Positions 14,501 to 29,500 are shown, numbered from the stretch's first letter. The stretch is DNA of 64,000 nucleotides from Sebastes aleutianus (GCA_916700875.1 CAKAKS010000067.1:22406591-22470590), one strand, 5' to 3'. The notes: generated by a model from the letters alone, not told the origin. A program made the numbers and translations.

Positions 14501-17500
14501 TATTGCTTTCATTTGAACATCTACTGTACACTCTACTCACACCACACACCAGTTATGTCTAAGACGCTCTCTTACACAAACACGCTGCTTGGACTCTTCG
14601 GCTCTTATGTCATTTATGAGCATTTTTTACAACTTGTGAGAGCAAACAAACTTGCTGGGCTTCGAGTGGCCGTTTTCTAAGTTTATATGTCTTTCTCTGG
14701 GAAACCATCTTTGCTTAAGAGACATTTACTGTACTAGTTTCCGGAATATGCTGCAGTACGTAGTGAGGGTTGTGGATGCCATTCCCATTTATATAACCAA
14801 ATTTTAATTATACTGTTGCCTCATTAGAAAGCACAGCAACGATCCAACAATGGTGTAAAGAAATTGATGCAGGTTCATTTTTGACAAATGTTACCCTTTG
14901 GTGGAGTGATGGAGTGATTGATTGGGTATGTTGTGTATTTGAGCTGTGCCCCCTCCCCCCCCAACACCTCCATCCCCCACGGGGTTTGTAAACAGGAGGT
15001 ATAATGTTGCTATGGAGTCAGTTAGTTAGCTGTAGGCTACAACTTGAGCCTTGTTTTTACCAGCTGCGACAGCGAAGCTGGTGTTGTTTTCACCTCGGGA
15101 GTCTGTATGTGTGTCATCATGGTAAAATGCGGTCGTGGTAGACACCTACCGCAGCAAGAACTACCACAGAGGAGGTTTTGAGTACTTTGTTTATATTTCT
15201 GTCTGTGGACAGATTTTGTCACCTCGATAGCGTCACAACTGTGCAAGATACAGTCATGAAACTTTACAGGTTTGTAGTTGAGATCTAAATGAATGCAGAG
15301 TTGGAAGGTTGGTGTGGTCCGAGCAAAGGTGCCGGAAGTAGGGAGGTAGGAAATGGGCAAAGGGCCATTTGCGATTTGGCTGGTGTGATCCCATAACAAG
15401 ATGGTCCCTGGTTTTAGCCTATATTTGTTCACATTTTGGCAAATTGGCACCATTAAAAGTATGTAAAATTAGCTATTTGCAGTTCTTGTTTGCAATGTAG
15501 CACTGGATTACTTTAAAACTAAAGAAAACTTAAAAAACATGATGATTCTCGAGTTAAAAGGAGCAGTTTCTTTTTTGCTTTTTGCCTCTATTCGATGGTG
15601 ACAGTGCTAGTTATGAAAGGGTGAGAGTGGGGGGGGGGATGACACGCAGCAAAGGGTCGCGGGTTGGATTCAAACCTGGGGCCGCTGTGGTAAGGACCTA
15701 GCCTTGGTACATGGGACGCCCACTTACCAGGTGAGCTGCTGGGGCGCCCCGAAAGAAGCATATTTTCAGAGAGGAATCATATTATGTACGTGTACAAGCA
15801 ATGGACGGTTGTGTGGCGGTGTGTCACTTTATGGCCCGTTCACACCAATCGACTGCATAGACGATTAACATCTTTTGTTCCCTCACGGCGGGGTTGTACA
15901 GCTCTGGATCGCTGGTTACGTGATTTGCCACCGCAGCGTGACGTCCGGTTGCATTTCTCCAAGAGTTAATTGTGTTTCAACTTTTCACTGCAAGCCGCTG
16001 TGTTTTTTTTTGGCACCCTCTGCGGTCCCCACAGCCGCAGGTTAAACACACTACCGATATTCAAATGAATGGGAGGACTGGTGTTTTCTGATTTGGTGTG
16101 AATGCAGCCTAAATCACGCTGAATCTAAAAATATTTGTTTTATGTGTGTGGGTCCAGAGTCCTCCAAACTCCCCCCACCTCTTCAACTCTCCCAGACAGT
16201 CTGCTTTAAGTCATAAACAGGACATCCTCCTACCAACCATTTAATTTAGTACTTGTCATATGGTTCAATTATATTTGTACAGGAACATTTCCTGTTGTTT
16301 CTGAGTGTTGGTTTCAGGATCAGTCCTGCCATTATGGCCCCGATCTACAAATCAAGTTTCTAACAACCCGCCTCCTTAATTTGCTGGAAATTAAAATTGT
16401 TCCTAATGAGGCAGTGGGTGTCCCACAGGGAAAGTAACCCCCCCATCAGTTCTAACCCCAATCTCCCCAGGACCTAGTTTACGAGACGCACAGTCACACA
16501 GGTTCACATGGAGTCACCTTGTTGGGTCCTAATTATAATAGAATTGTGTCTCTGTTGAACACAGCGCGTTATTAGTCCTAACAATAACACATTCCCACAG
16601 GCGTGTACCCATGTCCTTTTTCTCCATGGAGGTTTTGTCTTGTTTTTGTCTACTTTTTTTGTTGTTAATCTCTGAGCGGAGAGCATGAGGGAGGGAGGGA
16701 GGGAGGGAGGCTGAGCTCTGCTAGAGGCCAATAAATATCTCTGTTATCAAGCTACCATCATTAACTGCATGGTGTGTGTACAGTGAAATCTGCAGACAGT
16801 TTTTTAATCTAATGTGCACATAGTAGTAATATTGTTCTCTTACTTCTGTTTCTTTCTGTTTTATTGCTGTATATTTTTATCACTGTGAAATACACACACA
16901 CACAAAAAACAAACTAATTGTGGCCACATCATGTTTCGGATGACTCACAGTTGGAGTGAATGTGATCTTTAAAGGATGCCAACTTAACAGTAAAAGCATC
17001 TCATCTTGTTTCTGTTGTGACTTAGTGCTATTGTCCCATATTTTAAGTCTACTTATTTGCCTGCTTAAAGGTTATGGCATCCCTGAGGCGGCTGTAGTGC
17101 TGAGCTTGATTTTTTTTTATCGCATTGTCACAATTTATTGTGTGTAGATTTTATTGTTGCCTTTTATTCTGTCGCTGAGTTGCTGTGTCGGGTCTTCTTC
17201 CCTCTGGGGATTCCATTAATGCCTCTGATGGTCCTGGACGACGCTACGTTGCAGACCCCTACCACTTGCAACTAATCGTCCTCGCTGAATGGCGTTTAGC
17301 ATTTACGCTGCGGCTTTAGTGTTCGGGGTGATGGTCAAATATCCTTGACCATGTCAAAACCAGACTTTGACACCTGATACTGGGGTTTGTGTCCTCTGTC
17401 ACGTGCTTTTAGGTTCAGGCTACCAAAACAACCGAGGGAAGGATTGTGGTTTTAATTGAATAATGAAAAAATCATCGTATTGAACATTTAAAAATTAAAC

Positions 17501-20500
17501 ATTTATTAGTTGCCAGGAGCGGATATTGTAGGGAGAACAAATCAAAAACATTGCAGTTATGTTCAATATAAACATTTCCACATTATGTTCCGGTCACCAT
17601 TACATTTTGTCAAAAACACATGTGCTAATATGTATAATTTGTATATGAACATAATTATTAGGCGACAAGTTAGTAATACAAGCAACTCGCCCTGAAATAA
17701 GTGGAGTGAGTGAGACTGACAAAAATTAGAACTAACTACGTTTAAATGAATTCAAACACACCCCGTTTAGCCTGATCCTAAACTATATTGTTACGATGTT
17801 CCGTTCATTTCCCGTCTATTGTGTTGAATCCAAAATGCTTCCACACGTTTCCAATAGTTTGGTGTCATGATTATCTGTTCAGCAGGACTCATTTGGATTG
17901 TGTTGTGAACGTTGTGTGGATGAATGACAGCAGATTGGATTATATTTACACATTGTATTTATATTTTCTTTTGCCAACATTAGATATTTACACAGCTAAC
18001 AGCCATATTTAGCATTAAGAAAATCAGTTAGCTAAGGCGTTAGTGTACGTTACTTGCCAGATCTCGGGAGAGCGCTTTACTGAGACTAGGAGAAATCCTC
18101 CCGATTTGTCCGTCTGAAAAATGCCCTTTTGGTGTCAGAATGTTTGGAAGATATGTGGCTTGTAAAGAAATGGGTCCAATATTTACTTTGGTGACTATGG
18201 GGCGAAAGAATCAGTCATAATCGATGTTCACGTTCACCTCTCCCGTTGGAGTTAATAGACTCAGGACATGCCGCTAGACTCCTAAAGGGGCGGGGCATTG
18301 GCGAAATCCACATGACGCAGGAAACTGATTGCGCTTTCTGCTTTCTGAAACGTCTTAAAACACCCCTGCTGGAGTACAGCTGTTGGGCTTTTAGACAGAA
18401 AATGTCAAATCAATCAATCAAATATTTAATTTTCTTCCATACTATATATTTCATATTAAACATGAAAGCCCTACTATATTGCTACAGCCAAAATCACAGA
18501 CACTATATATACATACAGTTGCTATATTATGTGCTACTGTGTTTGCACAGCTTCCATTAGAGCTACAGAGTTCTTAAAGGGTTGGATGTGACCTTTTGGT
18601 TGATCTGCCAACCGTATGAGAAGTGTGCCTGCCTTAATTGTCAAGTGATCTCTTCGGTCCGTCGCAGCATTACTGATGAGACACACTAAACACGAACAAT
18701 ATGCACAATCATACATGAGGAGATGTGGGACTGGAAAATGTTAGAATAAATGCATGAGATGAAAAACACACTGTGCTTTTTCCATGTTCTTCAACTCACG
18801 TATTCCAGTCTCGTCCCCACACTCGCATGTGAGCTGCTCACATCAGCGCACATCAAGCAGTCGTCCACGCGCTCGCCGATCGCACCAGACATGTGAAGTC
18901 AGAGCGAGAATATTCTGTGAAAACTCTTTGAACGTCGGCTGCCTCTTAAATCTCTAGGACTGTCGTGTCTTCGTGAAACACTTACAATAGCTCCGACTTA
19001 TCCCGCATAAGGGCAGAAGCAGCCATTATTTAACAGCAGACATCCCTACAGAGATATAAGGACATGAAGTATAGGGCGATAAGACTCGACACACAGAGGT
19101 TCACCCTTTCTACTGCTGCAAGGAAATAGCATTTCTACTTAGACACTGATAAAGATGACACATTTTAATTCATGGTGTTATCCCTGAGTCATGATATGTA
19201 CGCCTATGCTATTCATTTTTTGAGCATTAGATGCCATAACAAGATCGCATTAAATATATATTGTTTATTTCCATCACCGCAGCACACGGAGTGCTGTGAT
19301 GGAGGGTTTTCCTTTCATGAATGTGGAGCTGCAGCCTCCGGTTTTCCTCCGTCTTTACCAGCGCTGAGTAATGATCCGCATGCTGGTCAGGGATGGACGG
19401 AGGAGCCCTGATGCCTGCTGGCCTGTCAGAGAAATGTGACAGCGTCTAGTGTGCAGGGACAAACTGGAGAGTGTAGCCCGCAGCTCTCAATCACTCCGGG
19501 GGCTGGCAGAGACACCCACAGGGAGCTGTCCTCCCTCTCTTTCATTTATCTCTTTCTCTTCCCCCCCCTCTCCATCTTTCATGTTTCCTCAATTTCTGCC
19601 TTATTTCGCCGCTCTACCCTTTTCCTCGCTCCTCCTTTCATGTCAGCCTTGTCAGCCTCCGCCCGCCGCTCGCAAATTTTACACGCTCACACACACGTGG
19701 ATCTTCTCAAACAATTCCCCCTCGCGCTCGTTTCGCCGCTACACACTGTCTGCGTCAATATCCGACCTAATCCGGTGCCTGGCTGAGGCTCAGCTTGTTC
19801 AACTAGCAGCACATATGCACACATCCACCCACCCACCCACATACAACACACGCACACACATACACAATTAAACAGACTGGCACCCACATGCTCAAACTCA
19901 CAAACAAACACGCGGAATTGAACACACTTGATTTTATAATGCACAATTCCATTTTTAGGGTGTATAAGCCTTTAACACTGCAGCACAGAAGCCCCACACA
20001 ACATTGAAGAATGAGGATTTTCTATTAGATTTGAGCCGGCTGGAGAGAGAGACACAGAGAGGGAGAGAGGAGAGGAGCGAGGCAGAGAGTTGCCTTCATT
20101 TAAACTGTTCTGCACTGAGGCTTTTCAATTTGATTATGAGGCTCCATTTCATAGAGCCTGGATGCTGCGTGCCATTCAGAATGAAATTGAGCCGTCGGTC
20201 GGCTGGACAAGCAGCCTCCCCGCGTCTCCTCTGTGGGGGCATCAGGGGACGACAAGGGCAACGCTGGCCCGCCGTGCCCTTTTCGCCGCACTATTTAGTC
20301 GGGTTGCAGGGGAAATGCGAAAAGCGCCAGAGCTCGGGTAGCTGGCTAAGTGGGCGAGAGTGTGGAATTGATTGAGGCTGCTTTGAGGTTTTTGGAATGT
20401 GATGTGAGGACTTCTGCTGCAAAGTCTGTGAAGGACTCTTTAGTTTTACAGAGGAAAAAGTCAGCCATACATCTTGGTATTTTTTCTTACTTCCTCCATG

Positions 20501-23500
20501 TGCCTTGTCTCTCTTATCTGCCCCTCTTTAAGCTCAAAATCCATCCCTGTTGTGTAGGAATGCAGACAGTCAGTCAGTGTTCATACAACCTGACTGATGG
20601 GACTGTTGCCATATTTGGGTCAGTCCTGACCTGGTTCAGTGACTGATGATCACCAGAAACGGGTAACTAAAGCTGAGGATGTAACAGCAGCCCTGCTCTC
20701 TCGGTGTCCATCATCAATCCTGTTCATTTACGTTATTGGAACAACACTTCCTGGGACGTTCTCCTTTTACGTCTCAGGCTCTTGACTGTGACAACTTGGC
20801 CTTTTTACTCTGATCTATCGTCATGTAATTAGTCATCGGAAACCAAATTAGGGGTTTCGCTTTGAGACTCAGTTTTTTAGCATTTCTGTTCACACTATAT
20901 AGAAATGTTTTAAGGGAAGAATTAATTATCTTTTTTATACTTATTGTCATCGACCTACTCTAACTTTATGAATGGAGCTGTTAAAAAAAACATACCTAAA
21001 AGGGAGATTTGTCAAGTATTTAATACTCTTATCAACATGGGAGTGGGCAAATATGCTGCTTTATGCAAATGTATGTATATATTTATTATTGGATATCAAA
21101 TAACAACACAAAACAATGACAAGTATTGTCCAGAAACCCTCACAGGTACTGCATTTAGCACAAAGAAATATGCTCAAATCATAACATGGCAAGCCCAACA
21201 GGCAACAACAGCCGTCAGTGTGTCAGTGTGCTGACTTGACTATGACTTGCCCCAAACTGCATGTGATTATCATAAAGTGGGCATGTCTGTAAAGGGGAGA
21301 CTCGTTGGTACCCATAGAACCCATTTTCATTCACATATCTTCAAGTCAGAGGTCAAGGGACCCCTTTGAAAATCGCCATGACAGTTTTTCCTCGCCAAAA
21401 TTGAGCTCAAGTTTGGAGCGTTATTTAACCTCTTTGGCGACAACTTAGTATGACATGGTTGGTACCAATGGATTCCTCAGTTTTTCTAGTTTCATATGAT
21501 ACTAGTATCTTCACTTTATCTTTAAAAACTGAGCCCGCTACACAAAATTAATTTGCGTTAACGCGTTATTGCGTTAACTTTGACAGCCCTAAGAACCCAT
21601 AGCTTTGCAAAGCCAGATTACTTCTACATGGCTTCATATGTATTTAAATAATTGGCTGGGCTTTCAGGTGCCACCTGTGCGGACTGTGTCCGGAAAAAGG
21701 AGTTTATTTTATTATGGACATTGGCCTTGGAATGATCTGCAGGCTAGACTCAACCTAGAGTCCCTCTTCTCAACAGTTTTGAACAAAAGTTATCAGAAGT
21801 TTTAACCAGAAACTGTTATTGCTACAGTGCGTAACAATTTTGAGTTGTTGTCTTGTTGCCTTTTTTGTCTACATGTATCATATACTATCTACACTGTGTC
21901 TATTTAACCTCTTCTGTTGATGCATGGGCTTTAGTTTTTACTCTTTAATGTATTGTTTTGTTTTATTGTTTGTATGAAATCGACGTGCACTCGATGTTTA
22001 ACTTTGCTGCCTTTTTGGCCAGATCGCCATCGCAGAAGAGATTTTATCTTAGTGGATTTTATCTGGTTAAATAAAGGTTAGATAAAATAAAAAACACATT
22101 TTTTAGATAGTTTGGAAGAATTACTCAAGCACATTAATGATGTGTGTTCAGTATGAAATTCCAAGGTAAAAACTATCGAGATCCCATGCAGGGAGTGGTG
22201 TCTTTGTCCAGTGTGAAGCAGGAAGGATTCATGTCTTAGCCTGTCAATCATTTGTTGTACAGTCAGACTTACTCAGAGTTCAGAGTTTGCTCTGCTCTAT
22301 AAATTAACACCTTAAACCAATATGAACAATGCTCTTCTTTGTCTTGCTGGTGTCTCATAAACTGTGTTGGTAGAAAAGGTTGGCTGTAGTGTTGGTGGTC
22401 CGAAACATGAGCAAGACACTCAACCATAGCGCTCCAATACTGTGTTGAGACAATAGTAAGTAAAAATACACTCACGGTCTATAAATTCCCAAAACAACTT
22501 TTTCTACAAACATGCACAACCTTTGTTTGAGAAAGTCTTGGATTTTTTTTTTCTCCAATATTAAAGTCCAGGACCCAAATTTACATATCAAGCATCTCAG
22601 AACCACTTTGAAAGTTTGACTCAGTGGGTCTAAAAATACTTCAGAGTTATTTACTTCCTACACAAAAGCAGGAAATTCTCTTTTGACGATGAATGACATC
22701 ATGTTGTGACACTCGAAAGCAAAAGAATAATGATGTTTTGTAGTTGCCCAGTACAAGTTATGCTTGAGATTCAAAAGACTGGCAGGCGGATCTACTGTAG
22801 AGCTTGATGCAGGAAAACAGCAATCTATTTACGCACTGGTGAAGACTTATAAAGATTTAACAAAATGTATTAAAATAGCCGACTATTATGACCTATACAG
22901 TTTGATTGCTTAAACCAGTTGAGTCCTCTCCGGGATTTATTTCTTATGCTGCTTAGCCAGTAAATGCATTAGGATGATTTGGTGCTGGTCTTCTATCATA
23001 GTCTTCAGTGATATGTTTTATATAGATATTGAGTAGTTGTGAGCCATTCCTGATGCTGAGAAAATCCAAGGAGCGTCAAAACATGTGTATTTTTATGTCA
23101 GTAAAATGATTAATTATGTAGAGATTCTTGATTACTTGTTGCTGCATCTCTTTGTTACCAATACCAATCACCTTTTGTGGAATGAAAGAAATCAGTTGCA
23201 AAACATTTAATCCACTCTGCATCTTTAAAGGTGCAGTGTGTAACATGCTCCAAACAAATAGGGGGCAGCATTTTACCTCTACTACTGGGTCCATACAATC
23301 AAATGTATAGTCATCAGTTATTAAAAAAACAAACTAACAGCAGGGCAGGAATATGCAAAATTCAACCAAACTCCTGAAACTCTGAGAGCCGCTTAAATAA
23401 CACTGCTAATCTTATAATCTTCAGGTTTGGCCTATAGTTTGCATTAGCCGTCAGTGTGTTTACTGTGCCACTAGCCGGAGGCTGTATGAACTCTGTAAGC

Positions 23501-26500
23501 TTTGATAGTTTGTTTATGAGACGAGAAAAACAACCAGCTACTTCGTATTATTGACAAGCCCTCGGGGCAGCTCTACTTGTTCGTCCTCTCATGTTGGACT
23601 GAGGGCAGACTAGACACTACAGTAGCCCTGTTTGGGTTCACATATTTTTATTCACATTTTGAAGTATCGCATAAGAAAAGATGAATGGAAACGGACAAAT
23701 TTAATAAAAGTTCCTCGATTGCATAAAAAGTTTTTACGCTCGCTTGAGGTGTTTTTTGCCTTTATCGACAAAGAGTTGATGCGCTAAATGGGTTAAGCTG
23801 GGCATACACTGTACGATTTTAGCCCGTCTCTGGCCCGAATTTTGAGCCGCACGACTCATTTTAGAGTCGGACCGAATTTTAGCTTCGTCGGGCGTTGCTT
23901 GCGGTGCAGTGTACAGGGGGGAATGAGGTCCGATTAACTCCTCCTGACCGTTTGTCCGACAGTCGGATGTGTCAGAAATTTTGGTCAGCCGTCCACAGGC
24001 TCTCGCACAGTTGAAGCAGAGCCACGATCTGATTCCCCAACGTCAGTGCCTTTTTTCAGAGCGTAGCTATCAAGATAACAATGTACAATAGATATAGTAA
24101 AACGTAGCCTGCTTAGCTCCAATTCTCTCTGCAAAATGGAGAAGCCAGACTCTCCATGTCTTCCTGGCCACCTGAGAGTCCATATACAGCGCCTCTTTTT
24201 TTTTTTTTTTTTTTCGACATGCAGACAGGATTGCACAGATGATCAAGGCAGCACGTTTCTGCCTTGTTAGCATCGTGCCCTGTACGACCTCTGCTAGCAA
24301 ACAAACTGTACCTGCCTCGGAGCTTTCAAACTAATCTTTATTGACACAAGTCTACAGCCAGAACAGCCCTCAGGGGCCAACAGGTCGCTTTTCTTTTGTT
24401 TTTTTCTATTTTACATGTACACGTGAGCACTCAGGTTGTGAGCTTTGGCTTTGCATCGCAAACAATCCACTCGTACAATAGGAGTAGGAGTTACACAACA
24501 ACATTTCTAAAATTGTTCAGTGTATGCCCAGCTTTATGGAAACGCCTTTGCTGAATAAATTCGGACGTAGCAAACATTTAACTCACATGCCCGATCAGCT
24601 GTTTCTGCTGTTGGCGTCTTCTTAGATATTCCCATAACATGCAAATGCTTATCTTGGTCTCCGGAACGAATGAAACATGGCCAATACTAGCTGACATGGC
24701 AGAACATTTTTCTCTAGTAGATGGTTAGATCGCCAAGCCGACTTTTGTTTTGTTTCACAACCTCTACATCTTCTAAGATCTGTTTACTGGCGGATTACAG
24801 CCATGCGTCGCCTATAGCGCCAACTTCTGACAAAACTGCGCTGTAGCCGAGTTTATTCCCCCCAAACCAGTTAAAGGGGAACTACGCCCATTTTCAAAAT
24901 TCATACCTGCTTTTCCTACGGTCTAAGACAGTACAAAAAATATAAGTAAACATGAACAACTCTCTCCCAAATCCAAAAATTTTATCAAACTTTTATGATT
25001 TTAATGATCCGAGTATATGGGAACATTTTCTGTTTCACAATTGACAACACTTCAATAGAATAAAGTTCATTTTGGCATAAAAAAACAAACAACAAATCAG
25101 TCTCACATTCATCGTCTATGGACAGATCCAGACTTTCTACCCTATGACATCACAAGTTTGAGACTTACTTTTACTTACTTTTTTTACAAATTTTAGGTGG
25201 TGTTCCCCTTTAATGGAAACTGGTCTAATTTGCATTTCTTTTTTTGCAAAAGGTCGCTTAAAATTAGCTTGACAATTGAATGGTATTACAAGGCAGGACG
25301 GACCGGGGGCTAGCTGGTTAGCATGCTAATTTCAGTAGATAGCTCTGCAACACAACACATAGACGTCTGTGACATAACGCCAACACTGTAACGTCTTCAC
25401 ATTCTGTTGTTCATAATGTAAGTCCATTTTTTTAATTTTCTAAACTAAAGTTCTGGCCATATCTTACACATTGCACCTTTAAGGACCTTGCTGTTATTCT
25501 AATTTGTGGAACTGAAATCAAATTAGGAAAAGTCAGAACTCCCCGTTCTATTTTTATCCTCAAATAAGGAACAGCAGCTTGCCCACTATTGCCATATCAG
25601 CATCTATTTCTACAGGATTTCCTGTCATTCAAACCTAAAGTTCACTCACTGCACAGTCTTCAAAAGTGTAGAGGGGTCCTAATGGCACAGATTAAAAAGC
25701 AATTTAATACAGAAAAGGGGATTAGAAACACTATGGGCTGCACTAATCCTTAACCTTTAGTCCTGTTCTCATGGAGCCACAATATGCGCAAGACGATAGC
25801 ATCACAGGACTGGAGTTAGTAAATTTCCATTAGGGCCGCCCTTCTTTATTCCCACCAGCACATTTAAAGGCATTAGGCATGCTTTGTCAAGGCTAATAAA
25901 AAGGGCCAGCAGTGCTATCACACACCCCCGACTTGTTTCGGAAAAAGCACTGTTCCATGTGAAGTTTTCATAACCCATTATGATAATCTGCCCGAGTCTC
26001 TGAAGGGCAGAGGATAGACAGGCAGATAGATGCTGCTGGGGTGACTGCTCTACAGCCTCTGCATGGATTGAACATTTTCTGTCTGCGTAACCGGGACAGA
26101 GACTCGCTCCTATCTGCCAAGAAGAGCAGACACGATAGACGACTCAATGCAAGAAGAGAGGAGTCTGCACGGCATCGGGTCGGAAAAGAAAAATAGGAAC
26201 ATTTTGTGCAGGTGATAGAGAAGTAGAATAAGTTTTAAAAAGTTAAATGAATTCTCTCCTATTTCATTCAAATTAGAAATGATATACACAATATACTATA
26301 CTACTATTTAATGGTTGAACACAATGTTTATGTGCGAATTAGGGCCGCTTTAATAACGTTTCAAAATCGTTTTAATGCCACTAATTTCTTTAACGCATTA
26401 ACGCAATTAATCGATCTTCCAGAGGTCGTATCAGGCTCGGTTTTACAGCAAAGTGAGTGAATATGATGGCATCAAACAAAACTAGAAAACCAGAGGAATC

Positions 26501-29500
26501 CATTGGTACCAACCATGAACCATGTCATACTAGCTTGTCAAGAAGGAGGCTAAACAACGCTACGAAGTTACGCTAAATTTTGGCGAGGAAAAACTGTCAT
26601 GGCCATTTTCAAAGGGGTCCCTTGACCTCTGACCTCAAGATATGTGGATGAAAATGGGTTCTATGGGTACCCATGAGTCTCCCCTTTACAGACATGCCCA
26701 CTTTATGATAATCACATGCAGTTTGGGGCAAGACATAGTGAAGTCAGCACACTGACACACTGACAGCTGTTGTTGCCTGTTGGGCTTCAGTTTGCCATGT
26801 TATGATTTGAGCTTATTTTAATGCTAAATGCAGTACCTGTGAGGGTTTCTGGACAATATTTGTCATTGTTTTGTGTTAATTGATTTCCAACATAATAAAT
26901 ACATACATTTGCATAAAGCAAGCATATTTGCCCACTCCCATGTTGATAAGAGTATTAAATACTTGACAAATCTCCCTTAAGGTACATTTTGAACAGATAA
27001 AAAATGTGAGATTAATTTGCTTGGACAATCATGTGATTAATCGCGATTAAATATTTCAATGGATTGACAGCCCTAGTGTGAATACATTCATGCATCACTC
27101 TGTTTTCCTGAACTTGCCCCTTAGTCGCCCCTAACCTCAACAGACACTATGTACAGTATCCACGACCCTTTGAGTTTCAAAGGAAATGGGTTCACTTGTT
27201 TTCCTCTTAGTGGGAATCTCACATTTGCTCTCTGTGGTACGCTTGATTTGAGAAGGTCCACATTTCCTCTTCTTCGTTCTCTTTTGGGCAGCCTAGCTTC
27301 TTATCTCTGCAGAGGAAGAGTGTTTCTCTGAGAGGAAACAGGGTCACGCCGCGCATTAATCATTCATATCTAAATTTGTGGAGCGCAAAGATTCAATTTT
27401 CTGCACTTTGTAGGGTCCACTATTGGTTATATGGTTTTATTTATACATCAAAGTCCATTCATTATTTATATGTTTTTGAGCCATTCAATTTTGATGCCAT
27501 TTTCTTGAAAGAAAAAGACGGAAACAAACTGTTAAATAAAAGGGAGTTTCCGACTTTTGGGGGCTTAAACAGGCTTAAACTTAAAATGAACAACCACATC
27601 TCTGTTACTTGCTCTCAGTGTATGTTTCTCAAGAAAGAGTATTTGAGACTTTCAAACAAGAACTGTTGATATTTTGGTTCGTACTGTATGTTTGGCCACA
27701 TGTCCTGCTGAGTACTAAATCTGTCTGCTTTTATAACCAAAATTGTTTTGCAAGATCCTTCCCTCTCTGTGCCCTCTCCAGAGCCACAGAGATGTAACTC
27801 CCACATCAATGCTCTATTTAAAGTCTAAACCTGTGTGTGTCTCTTCAACCTTCTGTCAGTTTTTACACTGTTTTTGTTGTGATAGTATTGTATTTATCAC
27901 TCTTCTTCCCGTTCACAGGCCAATACCGAGCAGAAGAAGCTGAGCCATGCTGGATCCAAGCCCTCCCTCTCCGAGAGCAGCGGCCGACTCCCTCAGATAG
28001 CCATGAACACCTGCAAGTACAATGGCGGAGTGGTGAGACCACTAGTGGGCAGCCTGGCGTCCTCGTCGCGCCGCAACCTTGCGGAGCTCGACTCGGAGAC
28101 GCAGCCCTTGCAAACACTGCACAGCTCTGGCCTGGAGGTGGTGGTGTCCAAGGGCAATGGCGGCGAAGATGCCAGTAAGGCGTCCAACGAGAGCTTGGTC
28201 AGGGAGGGCAGCACGCGCGGCGCATGCAGGGCGACGCAGAAGAAGAACAGGGACATTGGCTACAGGCTCGGCCACCGGAGGGCGCTGTTCGAGAAGCGGA
28301 AGCGGCTCAGCGACTACGCACTCATCTTTGGGATGTTTGGGATTGTTGTCATGGTGACGGAGACCGAACTGTCATGGGGGGTTTACACTAAGGTAGGTTG
28401 TGCATGTGTGTGATGCATGAGTGGGAGCTTTGTGTGTTGTCACTGCTATTGTTAATTTTTGATTTGTGTGGGGTTGGCAGCTGTCACATGTATGAAGAGT
28501 GATTATTAGCACAGACACTGACATACATTATCTAACAAAGGTGACGGGAATAGTGCACAAATACAAATCAAAAGCAGTGTCATGTGATCTATACTATGAC
28601 TAACGGTCTATCGATTGGTATAAAATCTCAGATTTAGCATTTTTATTGTTTTTTATACAGTAAATTGTTGACTATAGGCTTGCTTTTGTTACTAGTTTTT
28701 TTTTCTTAAAGGGAACCTATTATGCTTTAGTGGTTTTTCTTTTAGTGTGTTATATATTCTTTTGTGCATGTAGAAGGTCTGCAAAGTTACAAAGACCAAA
28801 GTCAACGCCAAAGGGAGTTACTCTCCCCCACAGAAACACGGCTCCTGAACCGCCTGAAACACCTCGCTTGAAGTTCCGTCTTTTCTTCCGTAACATGGTG
28901 ATGTCTCCAAGTAACACAAAGAGTTTTGTTCGGTTGACCAATCATAACAGACTGGGCCAGCTGACCAATCAGAGCAGACTGGACTTTTCAGGAGGGTGGG
29001 GAAGGTGCAGGAGTTCAAACAGAGCGTTTCAGACAGAGGGTGAAAAGAGGCGCTGCAGCACAGCTGTGAGAAAAGTAAACCGTTTTTTGAACATTAAAGC
29101 ATGTAAACATGTTCTAGTAGAAACCCCAAATAATAAGTATGCACCTGAAAATAAGAAAAATAACTCTTTAAATATCCACTTCTTCATTAGTGGCATCAGA
29201 TCGGAGTTTAGCCGAAGGATTGGTTCCACTACTGGTGCCATTGTGGCAGTCTTTCATTCCCTGTGAAGCCAGCATCTGAAATCACTAGCTCACAGCAGGA
29301 GAGGGAGATGGAGAGGGGGATAGCGGAGGAAAGGGGATGAAGAGAGATAGATATATAGAGATTTAGGCAGAGCGAGAGAGATAAAGACAAGCAGAGATGA
29401 AGAGAAAGGTCAATTGGAATAAAAGATGGGAATGACATTCCAAATGCCCCACAAGCAGCTTTCTCTTTTAGCAGATAAGAGTGGAGATGACCCAGCACAC

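Larger units (their letters stand above)
23225..25482. mobile_element. 2.26-kb outer DNA transposon (TTAAAGGTGCARTGTGTAA ends)
   Basis: Terminal inverted repeats: TTAAAGGTGCAGTGTGTAA at 23225-23243 and its inverse TTACACATTGCACCTTTAA at 25464-25482 (one mismatch in 19). It has been enlarged by at least two later insertions, at 23796-24533 and 24871-25213. No transposase frame is visible. No clear target duplication was found at the ends. Confidence 0.8.
657..27918 (+). other. kcnn1: kcnn1 intron 1 (phase 0, about 27.3 kb)
   Basis: Runs from donor GTATCT at 657 to acceptor TTCACAG ending at 27918. I found no credible coding exon in it: open frames are short, lack splice context or lie in repeats. 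Recognisable content is listed separately: transposon copies near 4.4-5.3, 10.5-11.1, 13.0, 15.6-16.1, 21.0-22.1, 23.2-25.5 and 26.3-27.1 kb, plus simple repeats. The stretches 657-4400, 5300-10400, 11200-12900, 13400-15600, 16150-20900, 22100-23200, 25500-26300 and 27100-27900 hold no other feature I can name. Two AT-rich, repeat-poor stretches (about 7210-7375 and 25780-25960) might be regulatory. Confidence 0.8.

Noticed and set aside
15037..15453. 138-codon minus-strand frame in intron 1
   Set aside because: No recognised domain, splice signals or promoter; length is within chance for this composition. A worn transposon fragment is possible.
15617..15750. Possible tRNA gene on the minus strand
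   Set aside because: A and B boxes are present but the stems do not pair as a tRNA and a SINE body follows, so it is a tRNA-derived SINE.
19436..20375. Overlapping frames in a somewhat GC-rich part of intron 1 (19.3-20.4 kb)
   Set aside because: Frames conflict, contain CA and GA simple repeats, and no peptide is recognisable; may be a regulatory stretch but I have no positive evidence.
28730..29266. 178-codon frame in intron 2
   Set aside because: Lies almost wholly in a non-coding MITE shared with 45-46 kb; no conserved motif.
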